Below the pieces are notes generated by a model. The model searched no databases. It was not told the DNA's origin and saw only the letters and a program-made list of their open reading frames with translations. Positions 36,019 to 47,039 of a stretch of 64,000 nt of DNA are shown here, in pieces. Made by a program: the position numbers and the translations under genes. Within the stretch, counting starts at the first letter, position 1, and the number at the start of each line of letters is the position of its first letter. The DNA comes from Hyaloscypha bicolor E (lineage: Eukaryota; Ascomycota; Leotiomycetes; Helotiales; Hyaloscyphaceae): NCBI RefSeq assembly GCF_002865645.1, contig NW_020194627.1, forward strand, positions 186,001-250,000, read 5' to 3'.

Positions 36019-36917
36019 ATGGGGTAATCAAGTAGACCTAGCATTTACACTGCCATATACAGTAACGTATGCGCTCTGCAATTTTATCTCATTACGTGTC
36101 CGCGACGTAAAAACTGACCTCACCTAGATCCCTGTCTACAAGTATCAATTCGGAGAAGGGCTCAAGGGGCATGGGACGTTCACTGTTGATCAAATATCTT
36201 TCGCAGATATATACTAAAAGTGCTGCTAGTTATGCGCCGCCGTGGTGACGATTGGATCAATGCGACGCACATTCTCAAAGCTGCCAGTTTCGACAAGCCC
36301 GCGAGAACTCGAATCCTAGAGCGAGAGGTCCAGAAGGGGACGCATGAGAATTTTCAGGGGGGCTATGGAAAATAACAGGGTCTGTTGGGAAAGTGAGCTC
36401 TGTAGAAGGAGATGCTGATATTCAGAAGGTACCTGGGTCCCACTCGAACAAGGCCAAGCTCTGGCGCAACGTAACCAGATCTACGACAAGATTCACATGA
36501 TATTTGAGTTCACTCCTGGCAACATCAGCCCCCCTCCCGCTTCCAAGCATATCACTGCGAAACCGAAGCTCCCCAAGAAGCCCGCTGTCCCAAAATGGTC
36601 CCGCAGTAGGTGTCTTACGCCCGTTATCTGCGAAGACAAGCGCTAACAGTAAAGAGCCAGTGGCCGCACCATCTCGTGCGATGGACGACGAGTACGACAA
36701 TATAAGCGCTTTGAATGATGACGGAAGTGTTGCTGATGATACCACAGTTGCTTCGGCTTCTTATGCGCCGGAGGACGACCGATTTGATATGTCTCAACCA
36801 TCCACTGATCACCGGAAGCGCAAGCGGGAGGACCACGTGCAGAGCATTATCGAGCAAGCCCAGATGCTATACTCTGATGACCGGAGTGCCGCGCCGATGT
36901 TGCCTAGTCTTGCATGA
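36019..36917 (+). pseudogene. Truncated MBP1-type APSES transcription factor copy
   Basis: Encodes the DNA-binding (KilA-N/APSES) domain of Mbp1-like cell-cycle factors: IPVYKYQFGEG, then [19 protein letters not shown] and [20 protein letters not shown], then GTWVPLEQG and FEFTPGN. The acidic and basic segment DDEYDNISALNDDGSVADD and HRKRKRED follows, also as in Mbp1. A TAA interrupts the domain at 36373, where the family has Tyr in GKYQG. An intron (36380-36427) with an AAG acceptor would otherwise join correctly. The frame ends at 36917, before the ankyrin repeats every full-length Mbp1 carries. Introns are retained, so this is a segmental duplicate, not a retrocopy. Upstream introns are degraded. 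Confidence 0.72.
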
Positions 36918-38284
36918 AAGATACGGTACCGGACGTTTGTGAGGAGCGCCAGACGTTGACATCTCCTAAGACTTGTGCTGTCGTTCTTTCGGACTTTTGA
37001 AACCATATAGAAACTAATGCACGTAAAGATCGCAGAGTAGGGAGTTGTATTAAATGGTAAAAGAGTTAATTGAACTAGCTAGAAAAGATCTCAAGTGAAG
37101 TGTAAAGCTTCAGGATATGAGTGCACAGATCCTGACAAGCAGAGCGATCGCGCTAGCCCCAAATCAGTGATTCTCACTGCAACACACCCCCCAGGAAGGC
37201 ACGATTATCGTGTTCTACCTGTTCTACCCAATCAGAGAGATTTGAAATGGCAAAAATCGTCCGACATATGGGTTTTAGAGAGCCGCATCGATTTCCGATC
37301 CGAATAGGCTTAGCGCGTATCGTTTCCCCAGATCGCCGAATTCCAGGGGAAGCCTATAGAGCCCGAAAATTTAGCGATCAAGCGCCTGGAACTAATTTCC
37401 CTCGTATGCAATTATCGCCTTGCCTGTTCCACACCCCAAATTAGAGCTCTTATATACAAACTTCCTTATACCTATATTAGGAAATCTGATTCGAGAGAAG
37501 GACTTATGTAAGTACAAGCAACCAATTGGGCATTATTAAAACTCTAAAATCCACTGATTCGTGTAATCGACACCCCGGGGGTGTCGTTTTACATTTTCCC
37601 CTCATAGTGCCTTAAAAATTCCGACTTTCCTTACTCTCTTTAAATTTCCTTAAATTTACTAATTATTATATAATAAAAACTGTATATCCTATTAGCTTAT
37701 AATCTGGCTTTCTATAATATAAAAAAAGAATTAAATTATAATAATTCCTTATATAGTAAATTAAACTTAAAGGAAAACTAGATTTTTTGGTGTTCTCTCT
37801 ACGTTAGGTTAGTCCGGCCCCCAATCGACACCCCGGGAGGGGGGGAGGGGTTTCGTTTTACATTTCCCCCAAAACCCCCCAAAGCGAACATTCAACAAAA
37901 TCTTAAAATTCTGAAGTGCCAGGAGTTGACGGCGAGACTATCAGGAGTCCTAGTCCAATTATTTTTTACAAGTGGCAGTGAAATCTGTCTATTTTGCTAA
38001 GCGAGCTCCTCCAAAATAATTACCTCTAAGTCGGAGAAAAAATGGTCAACAAATCAACCCTTTTCCCCCTGCAACTTCTTACAGCTCCTAGTAGATCTCG
38101 CAAGTCTTAACGCATATTTTTTGCGCTTTGATTTGAGTTGGGTTCTCGCAAATACAAGTCAAGAGGCGCAGATTTTGGTGTTCGCGCAGTCGCCAAAATC
38201 GGCCACTTTTTGCTCCTACGGAGAGCTCGCATTAAAATAATCTTGATTAATATCGCGACATTTAAAAGAATATATATCAAATTG
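36918..38284. other. Repeat-bearing intergenic region
   Basis: 1.4 kb, mixed GC and AT-rich, with two GC-rich palindromic blocks described separately. A short plus-strand run near 37098 reads KCKASGYECT, like half of a Zn2Cys6 cluster, but is isolated. Segments such as 37790 and 38175 share the string TTTGGTGTTC. This looks like a graveyard of small DNA elements, none of them identifiable. Confidence 0.4.
37560..37887. repeat. Pair of CGACACCCCGGG blocks flanking an AT-rich spacer
   Basis: Near 37566 AATCGACACCCCGGGGGTGT continues into a perfect 9-bp-stem palindrome (CGACACCCC-G-GGGGTGTCG) followed by TTTTACATTT. Near 37823 the same AATCGACACCCCGGG recurs, then a G-rich stretch and again TTTTACATTT. 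The two copies are in the same orientation, about 260 bp apart. They could be ends of a small transposon or a regulatory repeat. Confidence 0.55.
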
Positions 38285-38500
38285 TTATATGACGAATATT
38301 AAGCGAACCTGATTATACCAACGTTGATAGCAAGTACATTCACTAAGAGTTAACCAGTCAATAAATGTCGACGAAGCTTGGGGAGAATCCATGCCAGGCT
38401 CGAGCCACCACTTCTCTTCCCTCTCTATCATTTCGGCGAGAGCTTGGAGTTGGTGATCGAGTTTCGGCTCCTGGGTGGGAGTGATGGTGACCTTGGGCAT
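38285..38500 (-). CDS. Hypothetical small protein or HET-like fragment
   Basis: A 71-codon frame opening with MPKVTITPTQEPKLDHQLQA and rich in Trp and acidic residues. It lies 300 bp past the stop of the large HET gene, on the same strand. I recognise no family. It may be a remnant or a small real gene. Confidence 0.25.
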   Translation of the reverse strand: MPKVTITPTQEPKLDHQLQALAEMIEREEKWWLEPGMDSPQASSTFIDWLTLSECTCYQRWYNQVRLIFVI

Positions 38501-38800
38501 TTTGACTGTCGAAGGGGTAGGCGGGTTGAGTGAGGGAAGTGTTGAGATCGCAGGTTAGAGGAACGGGTCTAATGTTTATGTAGGAAGAAGGAGCTTTTTA
38601 CGACTCGCTGCTAAAGAATAAATTGAGTATTTAGGCATATAAATTTCTGCATTGAAGTAAATTTGATTATTAGCGTGTATTTGCTCATATTATTTCGAAA
38701 CTTCGCTGCATTACTATAGCAAAATTAATCAAAGTATTACCACAATGTCCCTCACCATGTAGAAACAACGATTTCGCCAAGTCCCTCCCCCCCTGATGGC

Positions 38801-41800
38801 TCACCGTATCTCGAAAACCGTCGTTGCTATACTGTGGTTATTTTGATACGCCATAGCCTCGCCGTCCATCATGCCGTACACATAGCACTCTCCCATCACC
38901 TCATAGTGCCACTGACCCCCTTCCCCATATTTGCTCATTTTGGTGGTAAAATTCGTCTCGATGGTCTCGGTGTATTTGACTTTCTCCTCCTCAGTCAGCC
39001 GCTGTGTTACCCTGATAAGAGCAGAAACCGGCTTTGTGATTCCTATCTCCTGACTCTTTTTCTGGTCTTTCTCTGCAACCTGCTCAATATCTTCCCGTAC
39101 ACCTTCTTCGTGACCTTTCTCTTTGATCTTTCCCTTTAAAATTTCACCCCCCTTCTTCTCATTCAACCCCTCAGCGTTCCCATCATCTGCATGCTCTCCG
39201 TGGTTAATTCCTCCGTTTTGCACAACATTGCGGCTATCTTGCTGTTCATCAAGGTTTTCTTTTTCCATCTCGAGTCTCTCCTTTTCTCTCTGTTCTTTCT
39301 GTCGTTTCTTTTCCACGTTGGAGGGTCGGGTATAGTTGAGGTGAAACTTGCCATCTTTGCCGATGATTCTAGGGGCATCTCGTAGCCACATTGCAAGATC
39401 GTTTTCTATTCGGGCCTGTGTAGCGGCCCGATGCTCTTCTTTGGCCTGAAGTAGCACGAGTTTCGTTCTGTCTGCCGCTAAATCGGTTTGAGAGCGTTTC
39501 AGAGACAGCTTCTCTTGTCGATTTTGCTCATCCTCAACATTGATTAGTGGATTATGAAGGGCTTCTTGCTTGTATTCACCATGCGCGATCGAATTATTTT
39601 GGCTACTGGAGCCCTGCAATAACGGCTGTGAAGGGCGACTGGCTGTTTGAGTTGGCCCCTCGTGAGATTGACCGGGTATGGCGTTGTGCCTCCCATTGTG
39701 GATTTTGAGATCAGGGGAAGTGTTATTAGTTAGGTCATTCGGGTCATTCGGGTCGGCTCCAGCTTGAAGTTCGTCATTATTTGTGGGAATATTCGTTTCC
39801 AGCTCACTCACCTGTCTCTTCAAATGTTGACCAATTGCGGTACTCAACTGCACAATCTCCGCTTTTCTTCAGAAAATAACGCGTTCGTGTCAATTGTCGC
39901 TGTTTAACTCGTTGGGGTTCTGACCACTCTTTCAAGTAGTCTCGTTTTCCCTTTCTAATGAGCTTCACCCAATGCCGACCGTAGCTGAGCATGATTTCGA
40001 ATTCTTCCCAATTGACCTTTTCAGGTTTCCAACCCCTTCTCCACCTCTCTAGGAAACGCTCCTTGTCTCGCTTTTGTGCTTCCTCTTTTCTCTTTTCAGC
40101 TTCCTGGTTCATCTTCTGTTTGAGCTCTGTTTCTATTTTCGTCCATTCGGTCTGCTCCACTTGCAAAGTTTCCAGACGAGTAGCCTCAGGGTTCTCCGAA
40201 AGCCAAGCTGTTCGCCATGGCTCAAATATCTTTCTAACCTCATTTGTTATACTCTCATGTCGATCAGGATTCTCTAGGCCCTTTTTCCTCATCCAGGTAT
40301 TGAACGATTTGACTTCGGGTTCGTTCTTATCCCACGTTGGATCGGCCTCCCACTCTTGTTTCTTATTCAACAGTTCTTCAGACCCACAGAACTTACACTT
40401 CTCCCTCAGCCAAGCTCTGAAAGAGTCAGTACAGAGAAACCAGGAGTTTTCTGCTGCCCACTCCGTCTTCCACTTGTTCGCTGGCGGCTCGTTCCATTCC
40501 GCTTCTTTCAGGTCATCAGAATAACCAATTGGTTTTTTGTAGACCTTCGCCGACCATACAAGGAAGCCTTCACTTTTGAGGTACTTCTCGTTTTGCTCTT
40601 GCAACCAGACTCTCCACTCTTTGTCCTCGCGAAAAAGATCCCACAACTTCATCTGATCTTCCGTCAGTTTAAAAGGCTCTCCAAATGACGCTTCGTTGCT
40701 TGAAACCCGAAGTTTATCCATGAAATTCTCGTGCGTATATCCATTCTCTGTAGCCCAGGTGGCAATGTCGTATATCTGTGGGAGCAGGACGTTGACATAG
40801 CCTTGGATGGCCGCCTCCGTAGCATCGCAATCCCTTGCGTTCCCTAGCTCTGATAGCTTCTTCTTCTTTATCACCCAAATCCTGAACTCATGAATTCGCA
40901 TCAAGCCGGCCCGCACCAAGGGCCACTTTTCGCTCCAACCCTTATCTTCCTTACAGTCCTTGCGTCTCTCCTCCTCCCAAGCCTTGTAGGTCTCCTTGTC
41001 CTCTTCGCGTTTCTTTCGAAAAGTCTCACGTCTCTCTAGACGACTGTGATACCTCTCGCCAATATGATTAGCAAGAAATTTGAGCTCCCACTTCATTTCG
41101 CTCTCCATGACATCATTCTTCTTGGGACCAAATAGCCTGAGTATCACAGGCACGCTGCATCCGTAGAGAATGCATACAAGGTCACCCTCCTTTACGTTAC
41201 TCGCGACCAGTCCCAGACGTCCAGCTTTCGTCTTCACCAGAGCCCGGTTCCAGATCGCGGCTTGTACGCGGCGGCAGAATTGTGCCACTACTGAATTGCG
41301 CTCATGCTCAATAAGACCAGTAGTATCAACAACACCGGATGTCGTATTGCCCTTGCGGAAAGATTCCTGGCAAGCACGCGCATAGTAGACCGGAGGGTTC
41401 TTCCCGTCGCTCCCTCTGTCTGCCACTAATGTCCTCCAGAAATGCTCAGGTGGCGTGGTTATCATGTCCCAGTTGGCAAAATTTGCCCATGCAGTCGGTA
41501 TCGACCCACTCTGAGAAGAGTTCTGGAGCTCGACTATGGTATCCAGTACAAATCCTCGGACAAAAAGGCTGAAATGATTGAGAATCGGATGAGTGCTCTC
41601 TGAGGATGGTTGAGAAACAGCCGGCATCGATGTCGTGTTCATGGGTAACTCTGGGGAGGCTATCGTTGTAGATTTACCTTTTTCAGGTGCAGCAATTGGA
41701 TTCACGACTTTCTGAGCGGCATCTTTCGCGTGGGTTGCCGAAGATGCAGCCAAAGTTGACTGCGGACGAGCCCCGCCAGCGTTGCTTGGCTCAACAGACT

Positions 41801-43739
41801 TTCGCGGCCCGCCAAATTCTTTTGTTTTTGCAGATGATGGAACTTCAGTGGTTTCCTCTTTAGTGTCATCCTCTTGCGTAGTGGAAGACGATGCTGAGTG
41901 AGAGGCGACTGCTTGCTGGCCCTCTTCGGCATCGGCTGGCTTCCCATTGACCTTTGGTTTTGGGACTGTCCTCTTACGAAATCGAAATACCTTCCCATCC
42001 AACTTCTTCGTCTCGGCCGCATTATAGTTTCGGTGTGTGACGTTGGGCAGGCCGACTAGCGAATCGGCATTTTTGCGACCCATTCTTAGCCCATCGATAC
42101 CCGGCCCACGATCCATGCCGTATGATGCTTTTGACAACCGAGGGACCCAAGAAGGGAAAGGCAGCTCATCTGGTTTCTGGTCGATCTCTATTGCAAATGG
42201 TCGACATATAACATCAAGCACCCTCGACGGATCGCGGTGCGCGTTCTGACGCACACAGAATTCGATAAACTCTTTACAGATATCGATATAATCGGCGGTA
42301 TAGTCCACATTGTATTGCTTCTTTTCGGTAAACATCTCTAGAACTGCTTGGGTATGATCCGTAACGAGTAATTTTTTATTCGCAGCTGTCGGTGTAGTGT
42401 CCTTCGAGATTCCTAGTAGTGCATAGATAGAGTCGTGCGCATTGGTGACGTCAAAGATTGAAAGGTTGGATACCAAGTACTCGAGGGTCAGGAGAGGTTG
42501 GGCTTTTGCCATGGCGTCTAGAGTCTTCTGATTTTGTTCGTAGTGTTTCTCCGCTTCTTCTTTGTAAAGCTTAGCTCGTACCTCTGGCGTGACCACCTCA
42601 TCGTCCTCAGGCTCGCGATCAAGTGTGTCGGGAGGTGGATCTATTAGCATCTCAGGAGTAGTCTTGGGTTTGCTCCTTGCTGGTTTCGATCGGGGCTGCA
42701 ATCGTCTGATATAATCATAGTCGCGGAACAGCTTTCCCGTCGCGTCGACCAAGAGACTCGCCCCCAACTGTGAAATGTACTCGAAATACCTGGGTACGTG
42801 ATTGGTTTTGGTATCTGTTTTCATGATCTGGATAAAGTATTTGTTAGGATCTATTTTTCGGGGTACTCGACTTGAACTTGTCATCGAATCTATCAATGCC
42901 AAAAATAAGATGAAAACGTTGATTCTTACCTCGGACAATCTATGGGTAGCTGTCTCTGCCTCGACAAAAAGCTCGACAGCGACAGCGAATTTATTCCACG
43001 AAAGTTTTGCTGACCCGCAATGAATGATGGCCTTGGGAGCTAAAGCGACCTCCTGCACAACCCAGCGACGCGAGAACCATTCACGCTGCATGAGTTCCAG
43101 TAAAGCTTTCCACTTCTCGCTAAACTCACTGCTTCGGCACAAATCGTCGAAGTGTTGCAATTGGAGCACCTGCTGCTTGATAAAGAGTATGGCAAGCTCA
43201 GCGGACTTGTCAAGATCACCAAGCCAAATTCGCACACAATCAGCTCTGCCATAAATGTCCGCCATCATTTCGACCTGACTGTTCTTCTCTGGTTTATAGT
43301 CCTGGTTGATGCAGATTGCATCAGCCCATATATGTCGGTCACAGTTTCTATGCCGAAGGGCTCGTAGTGCGGAAACCAAGCTAGGCTGGACGAACTTCAC
43401 GTAGCTCACTCCGTCGAGCCGAATATTTATCTTCCCGTTCTGTCGCCCCTTGCCCCAACACCATGAGAGAGCATCGTAAGGCTTGAATTCTAAGGGGTGC
43501 GGTTTATGTTCTTTACATTCCTTGTAACTCAGAATAGTTCCGGTTATAAGCTCGCAAACCACATCATCGTGGTCGGATGACGCGCAATGGACTTTCAATA
43601 TCCGGATGGCGCCTCTGTCATTCACAGGAATCTTATCGTATTGGGCCTTCTCGAAAACCAGTTCGCCATGGACACGATAATCAGTTTTAGGCAAAAGTGA
43701 TGATGCCGCTGTCTGTGCCGAGCCAACTGAAGATGCCAT
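38801..43739 (-). CDS. Giant HET-domain protein with large internal insertion
   Basis: Exons 43739-39812 and 39642-38801, joined by a 169-bp intron (GTGAGT...AAACAG), give 1,589 aa in frame. ATG 43739 (context ACAATGG) is preferred over 43763. HET core blocks: YDALSWCWG, LVSALRALRHRNCDRHIWADA, ICINQD, EMMADIYGRADCVRIWLG and REWFSRRWVVQEVALA. The usual HET C-terminal pieces are GCSVPVILRLF and, at the very end, VMGECYVYGMMDGEA. Between them, where most family members have a few dozen residues, lie about 690 residues rich in Trp, Lys and Glu with coiled-coil character (KEWRVWLQEQNEKYLKSEG). A Ser/Thr/Pro-rich linker precedes GCSVPV. Likely a cytosolic self/non-self recognition protein that triggers cell death. 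Confidence 0.85.
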
Positions 43740-44417
43740 TGTGCGAAAGAAGGTAATGTGCATATGAGAAGACCACGTCCTTGAGAGTGTCGCGCAAAAG
43801 AGAGAAAAGCATGCGACTCATCTTCAGACGGGACCGTGAGGGGTTTATCATTCTTTCATTTGGTGGGCACCCCCTCGTAGCGCTTTCTTGGGGCTTTTAA
43901 ACCACTTCTATCGAATCAACCAAGAGCTGCGGCTGAGAGCCTCGCCAGCTCGCGTGAGTATTGGACGCCAACTGCAAATCTCGCCAGAAGGAAGAAATCC
44001 GTACACACCACCAAGATCTCATTGGCTTGGTCTCACTCTCATCCAACTCAGCTGTGCAATCCCATGCGGCTTGCAGGGCGACAACCATCATCTATGCAGT
44101 GTAACATGATAACATACGAGAAGGGGAGGTTTTAACGAATATGAGGAAAGAGCTGAATACTCGACAAGCCTATTTTAGAGGTAAGCCGTGCCGTATATTA
44201 TGGAAGTATGAGCCTTAATTCGAAATAGTTCCGTAGCAGCAGCTCTGCTTACTTGTACCTTTGGGAACAGAAACGGATTTTCTCCATGTCAGGATCGGCG
44301 CATGACAATCGGCTGCCGAGTTGATCGGGAATCTGTTGGGCGGACGGCTGGTCCGTTCAGTTAGTGGCTGCAATCGGTCCGCCCGGGCGAACAAAGACCA
44401 GGGTTGTATCGAGCTAA
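43740..44417. promoter_or_regulatory. Upstream region of the giant HET gene
   Basis: About 680 bp containing the presumed HET promoter. Near 44336-44390 there is an imperfect inverted repeat (GGGCGGAC ... GTCCGCCC). No gene is recognisable. Confidence 0.4.
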
Positions 44418-44651
44418 TTGGAAGGTACCGATTGGCGTAGCGACAGCCATGAGGACCTTGAGCAAGAACGAGCGAAGCGTGCTGAAAATGAGGCTGCTAA
44501 AGAAGCCAAAAGCAAGGGCAAACGTGGAAGAGTGCTGCGGCTAGAGGTAGATGCGTTAAGGCTAAATGCTAAGGTGGCGCGGATAAGCAAATACAATGTG
44601 AAAGGCAGGTTTGCGGTTGAATCGAAAGTCTCGAAAATCTCGTCAAATTAG
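44418..44651 (+). pseudogene. Remnant of a pogo/Fot-type transposase C-terminus
   Basis: The plus strand reads EDLEQERAKRAENEAAKEAK, then SKGKRGR and NAKVARIS. Fungal DDE transposases of the Fot1/pogo group typically end in a similar charged stretch of RAKRAAKEA, GKRGR and VARM. Nothing upstream resembles the catalytic domain, so only the tail survives. The assignment rests on composition and a few motifs. Confidence 0.45.
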
Positions 44652-46245
44652 ATGGGATGAAAGAAAAGTTTCCTTACAACAGTCCCTTTTCATTCTTGAT
44701 TCGGGAGTCACGAGATCTAGGCTGGAGGACGTCGCACCAAGGTTATTCTAGGTCTCCAGTGGTGGTGCTGGAATCTCCGATAAGCTGCAGCAACCCCTGC
44801 AGCAATCCCAATAGTGTGTCTCCCCGTGCACGAATTGAGGGGTTGTCAGCCTAGCAAAAGCTTGTGCGGGCGGGGAATGGTTGGAAAGAAAATCAGTGTG
44901 CCCCTGCCAACCCCTGCAACACCCCTGTTTTGCTCGCGTAGCATTCCTAAAACATGGGTGTACGCCCAAAGGGGAAATGACAGGAGGCTAACTCTGATTA
45001 GAATATATAAGCACCCTCTCTGGGTAAACCCTAGAACGGGCACTTATGCAATTGAGAATTGGATTCCCTTCTAGCCCCCTTCCCCCGCATTTTGCAAGCT
45101 AATTTTTATAATTTTATCATAAAGTAAGGCTTTCTTTTTCGGTTATTCTTTAGCCCCCGGTATGTATACAAAAGGTGGGCAAGACATATGTCCCTCTATC
45201 CCTTACTTATAATCGCTTAGGAAATATATTCTCAAGGATATATATACGCTTCCTGCATTTAAGGTATAGGTATATATACGCTCCTATAAGGCGCTGAAGG
45301 CGCCGAACGCCGTACCCCTGGCCTCCTAAGCTCCTAGTATTAGTAGAGAATATACTTTAAATATAGATGTGCTTTGTATACAGATGTGTCCCATACGCAG
45401 TTGTGCCCTATATGCCGTAAGGCGCCGAACGGGGTGCCCTTAGCCTATTAAGGTCCTAATATTAGTAGAGAAATAAGCTTTAGAACTCCCAGAACTAGTG
45501 CTCTGTCTAGTTCAGCTTACGATCATAAAACCGCAAGCAGAAGGTACTCTAGCTTCTTTTATATTTCATTCGTTAGATATTATAGTATTCAGGCTAGTGG
45601 CGTTGCACAGATTTCAATGCTCCTTCATCCTGTAGGGCACGGCTGTGTAATTAATCACGCTAACAGCGTGGAAGGGCCGACTTGATTCTCCAGGTTTCGT
45701 TATCTGAAGAGAAAGATCCTTTTATTGCACAACCCCTGCTAGTATCCAAATCGTCATCCGTAACCCCCACAATATTTCCAATAGGTCTCCTATTTTATTG
45801 CCTCGCAAACCATCTACATCGAGGTGCTAATAAGAGAGCCACGTCAGAGTGACCAGCAGATGGGCGCTGTCGGGACATGCACTCATCCCTCTATATATTT
45901 GGGCACTATGCAGTGTGACACGACCGTCATACCGCATATGAATAGACCTACATCAAGAGCGGGGTAAGCTTCCTTATTATCTGAGTTCTAAAGCGCGTAT
46001 TGAGGCTCGAGGCTCGGTTCGGCTCGGCTCGACCCTTCCTAACAGGGGAATTCGTAGATGATTTATCAGCCCACAACATTAACTGGGCGTCGATGGCACA
46101 TAACCACGATTTGGATCAGAGCAGGGTTACATAGGCTGTGCAAGGCAAAGCAGAGCGAGAGCCTTCCTTAGCGTCTCGTTTGGTAACGGATACAAGTAGC
46201 TCTGGGTTTCCGACTGGAAAGATGACTGTTTGAAGTTGTACGCAA
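44652..46245. repeat. Decayed transposon remnants and short repeats
   Basis: 1.6 kb without a gene. The motif CAACCCCTGC or close variants recur near 44784, 44907 and 45729. A direct repeat pair (45283-45358, 45408-45480) is described separately. GC content alternates sharply. Confidence 0.45.
45283..45480 (+). repeat. Direct repeat of about 75 bp with AAGGCGCCGAACG core
   Basis: Copies at about 45283-45358 and 45408-45480 share AAGGCGCCGAACG, then a GCC...CCTAA block and TATTAGTAGAGAAT. Most differences are transitions. Each core holds the palindrome GGCGCC. They may be the ends of a small element or a duplicated regulatory unit. Confidence 0.6.
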
Positions 46246-46560
46246 TTACGAGATTATTCTATAAACAGAAAACGTAATGTCTTTTTCACAAGCTTCACTG
46301 TACTTCTTAACGGCAACGTCTAGTTGTCCCAGAATCTCAAGAGGGCTGGAAGGCTTAGATGGTACTATTTCTGTTAATGAGGTTGGGGTTTGAGAGGGCA
46401 GAACGTTAGTGATATTAATGGGTGGGAGACCAGCCACAGTCGAAGCTCTACGTTTTCGCTGCCGTTCTACATCTTGCTATTCTTCAGCATAGAGTTGTTC
46501 ACGAATATCGTCTGGTATAAGATAGCGGGCGTCTAAAACCAGAGATTTGCGAGATCAATT
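46246..46560 (-). pseudogene. Broken ORF fragment of unknown, probably transposon-derived, protein
   Basis: The minus strand reads ARYLIPDDIREQLYAEE, a TAG, then QRKRRASTVAGLPPINITNV and EILGQLDVAVKKYSEACEKD, ending at a stop at 46246. A single stop where Gln would fit splits an otherwise continuous frame. The layout resembles the tails of fungal transposon-encoded proteins, but I cannot name the family. Confidence 0.4.
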
Positions 46561-46594
46561 CCACTTGTTAATGCGATCCCGGCTCTTCCGCTCC

Positions 46595-46660
46595 TCCGCT
46601 CCTCCGCTCCTGTCTTGCAGGCCCGCGCGTGACCGCTAGCGCGCGCGGCCGCTTATTACA
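46595..46660. repeat. GC-rich mini-repeats
   Basis: Four copies of CCGCTCCT-like sequence in tandem, followed by an imperfect palindrome around CGCGCGTGACCGCTAGCGCG. This is an isolated GC island just before the AT-rich block. Confidence 0.55.
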
Positions 46661-46829
46661 GCGATATGCGAAACTAGCTTTAAAACACCTTTTTTTTTAT
46701 TTTACCGAGCTTTGAAAATCGCGTCTGGAGAAGAACGATCACCAACCATAGATTTCCAATTTTTGTAATTACTGTATTCCAGAACCACTTTATCAATTGA
46801 TCCGTAACACTGCAAAATTGAAGTTTGCC

Positions 46830-47035
46830 ATGCCTCCCGCAAGATCCTCTAAGCGCCTGCAAGCCAAAGCACCTACTGCTAAGAAATCTCCGAAACGGGT
46901 GCTCTGTTTTAATAGAAATACTCTGGCCGAATTCAATGTATTCTAATCGCTTGTTTAATAGCGGAAGAGACCCAAAAAGCAAGCTATAGTGCCTATAAAC
47001 GTTCCTGAACCCGAAATCGAGAGAAATCCGGTATC
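46830..47035 (+). pseudogene. 5' remnant of an ORF cut off by the AT-rich block
   Basis: Starting at the ATG at 46830 the plus strand reads MPPARSSKRLQAKAPTAKKS, a basic N-terminus. A second open piece, with KKQAIVPINVPEPEIERNPV, follows just before 47040. There the sequence changes abruptly to almost pure A/T and coding potential is lost. It is probably the start of a transposon protein whose body was mutated by RIP. Confidence 0.35.
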
Positions 47036-47039
47036 TGGT

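Noticed and set aside
37095..37140. KCKASGYECT, resembling half of a Zn2Cys6 zinc cluster
   Set aside because: Only the second half of the motif is present, stops lie upstream, and no regulator domain follows.
39640..39815. Apparent frameshift between the two halves of the large HET gene
   Set aside because: A 169-bp intron (39811-39643, GTGAGT...AAACAG) joins both halves in the correct phase.
39991..40524. 177-codon plus-strand frame within the large HET gene
   Set aside because: Ser/Phe-rich antisense shadow of a Lys/Glu-rich coding region.
42890..42925. Possible 40-bp intron in the large HET gene (GTAAGAATC...GATAG)
   Set aside because: Removing it puts a stop in frame, and reading through keeps the ORF open, so it is treated as coding.
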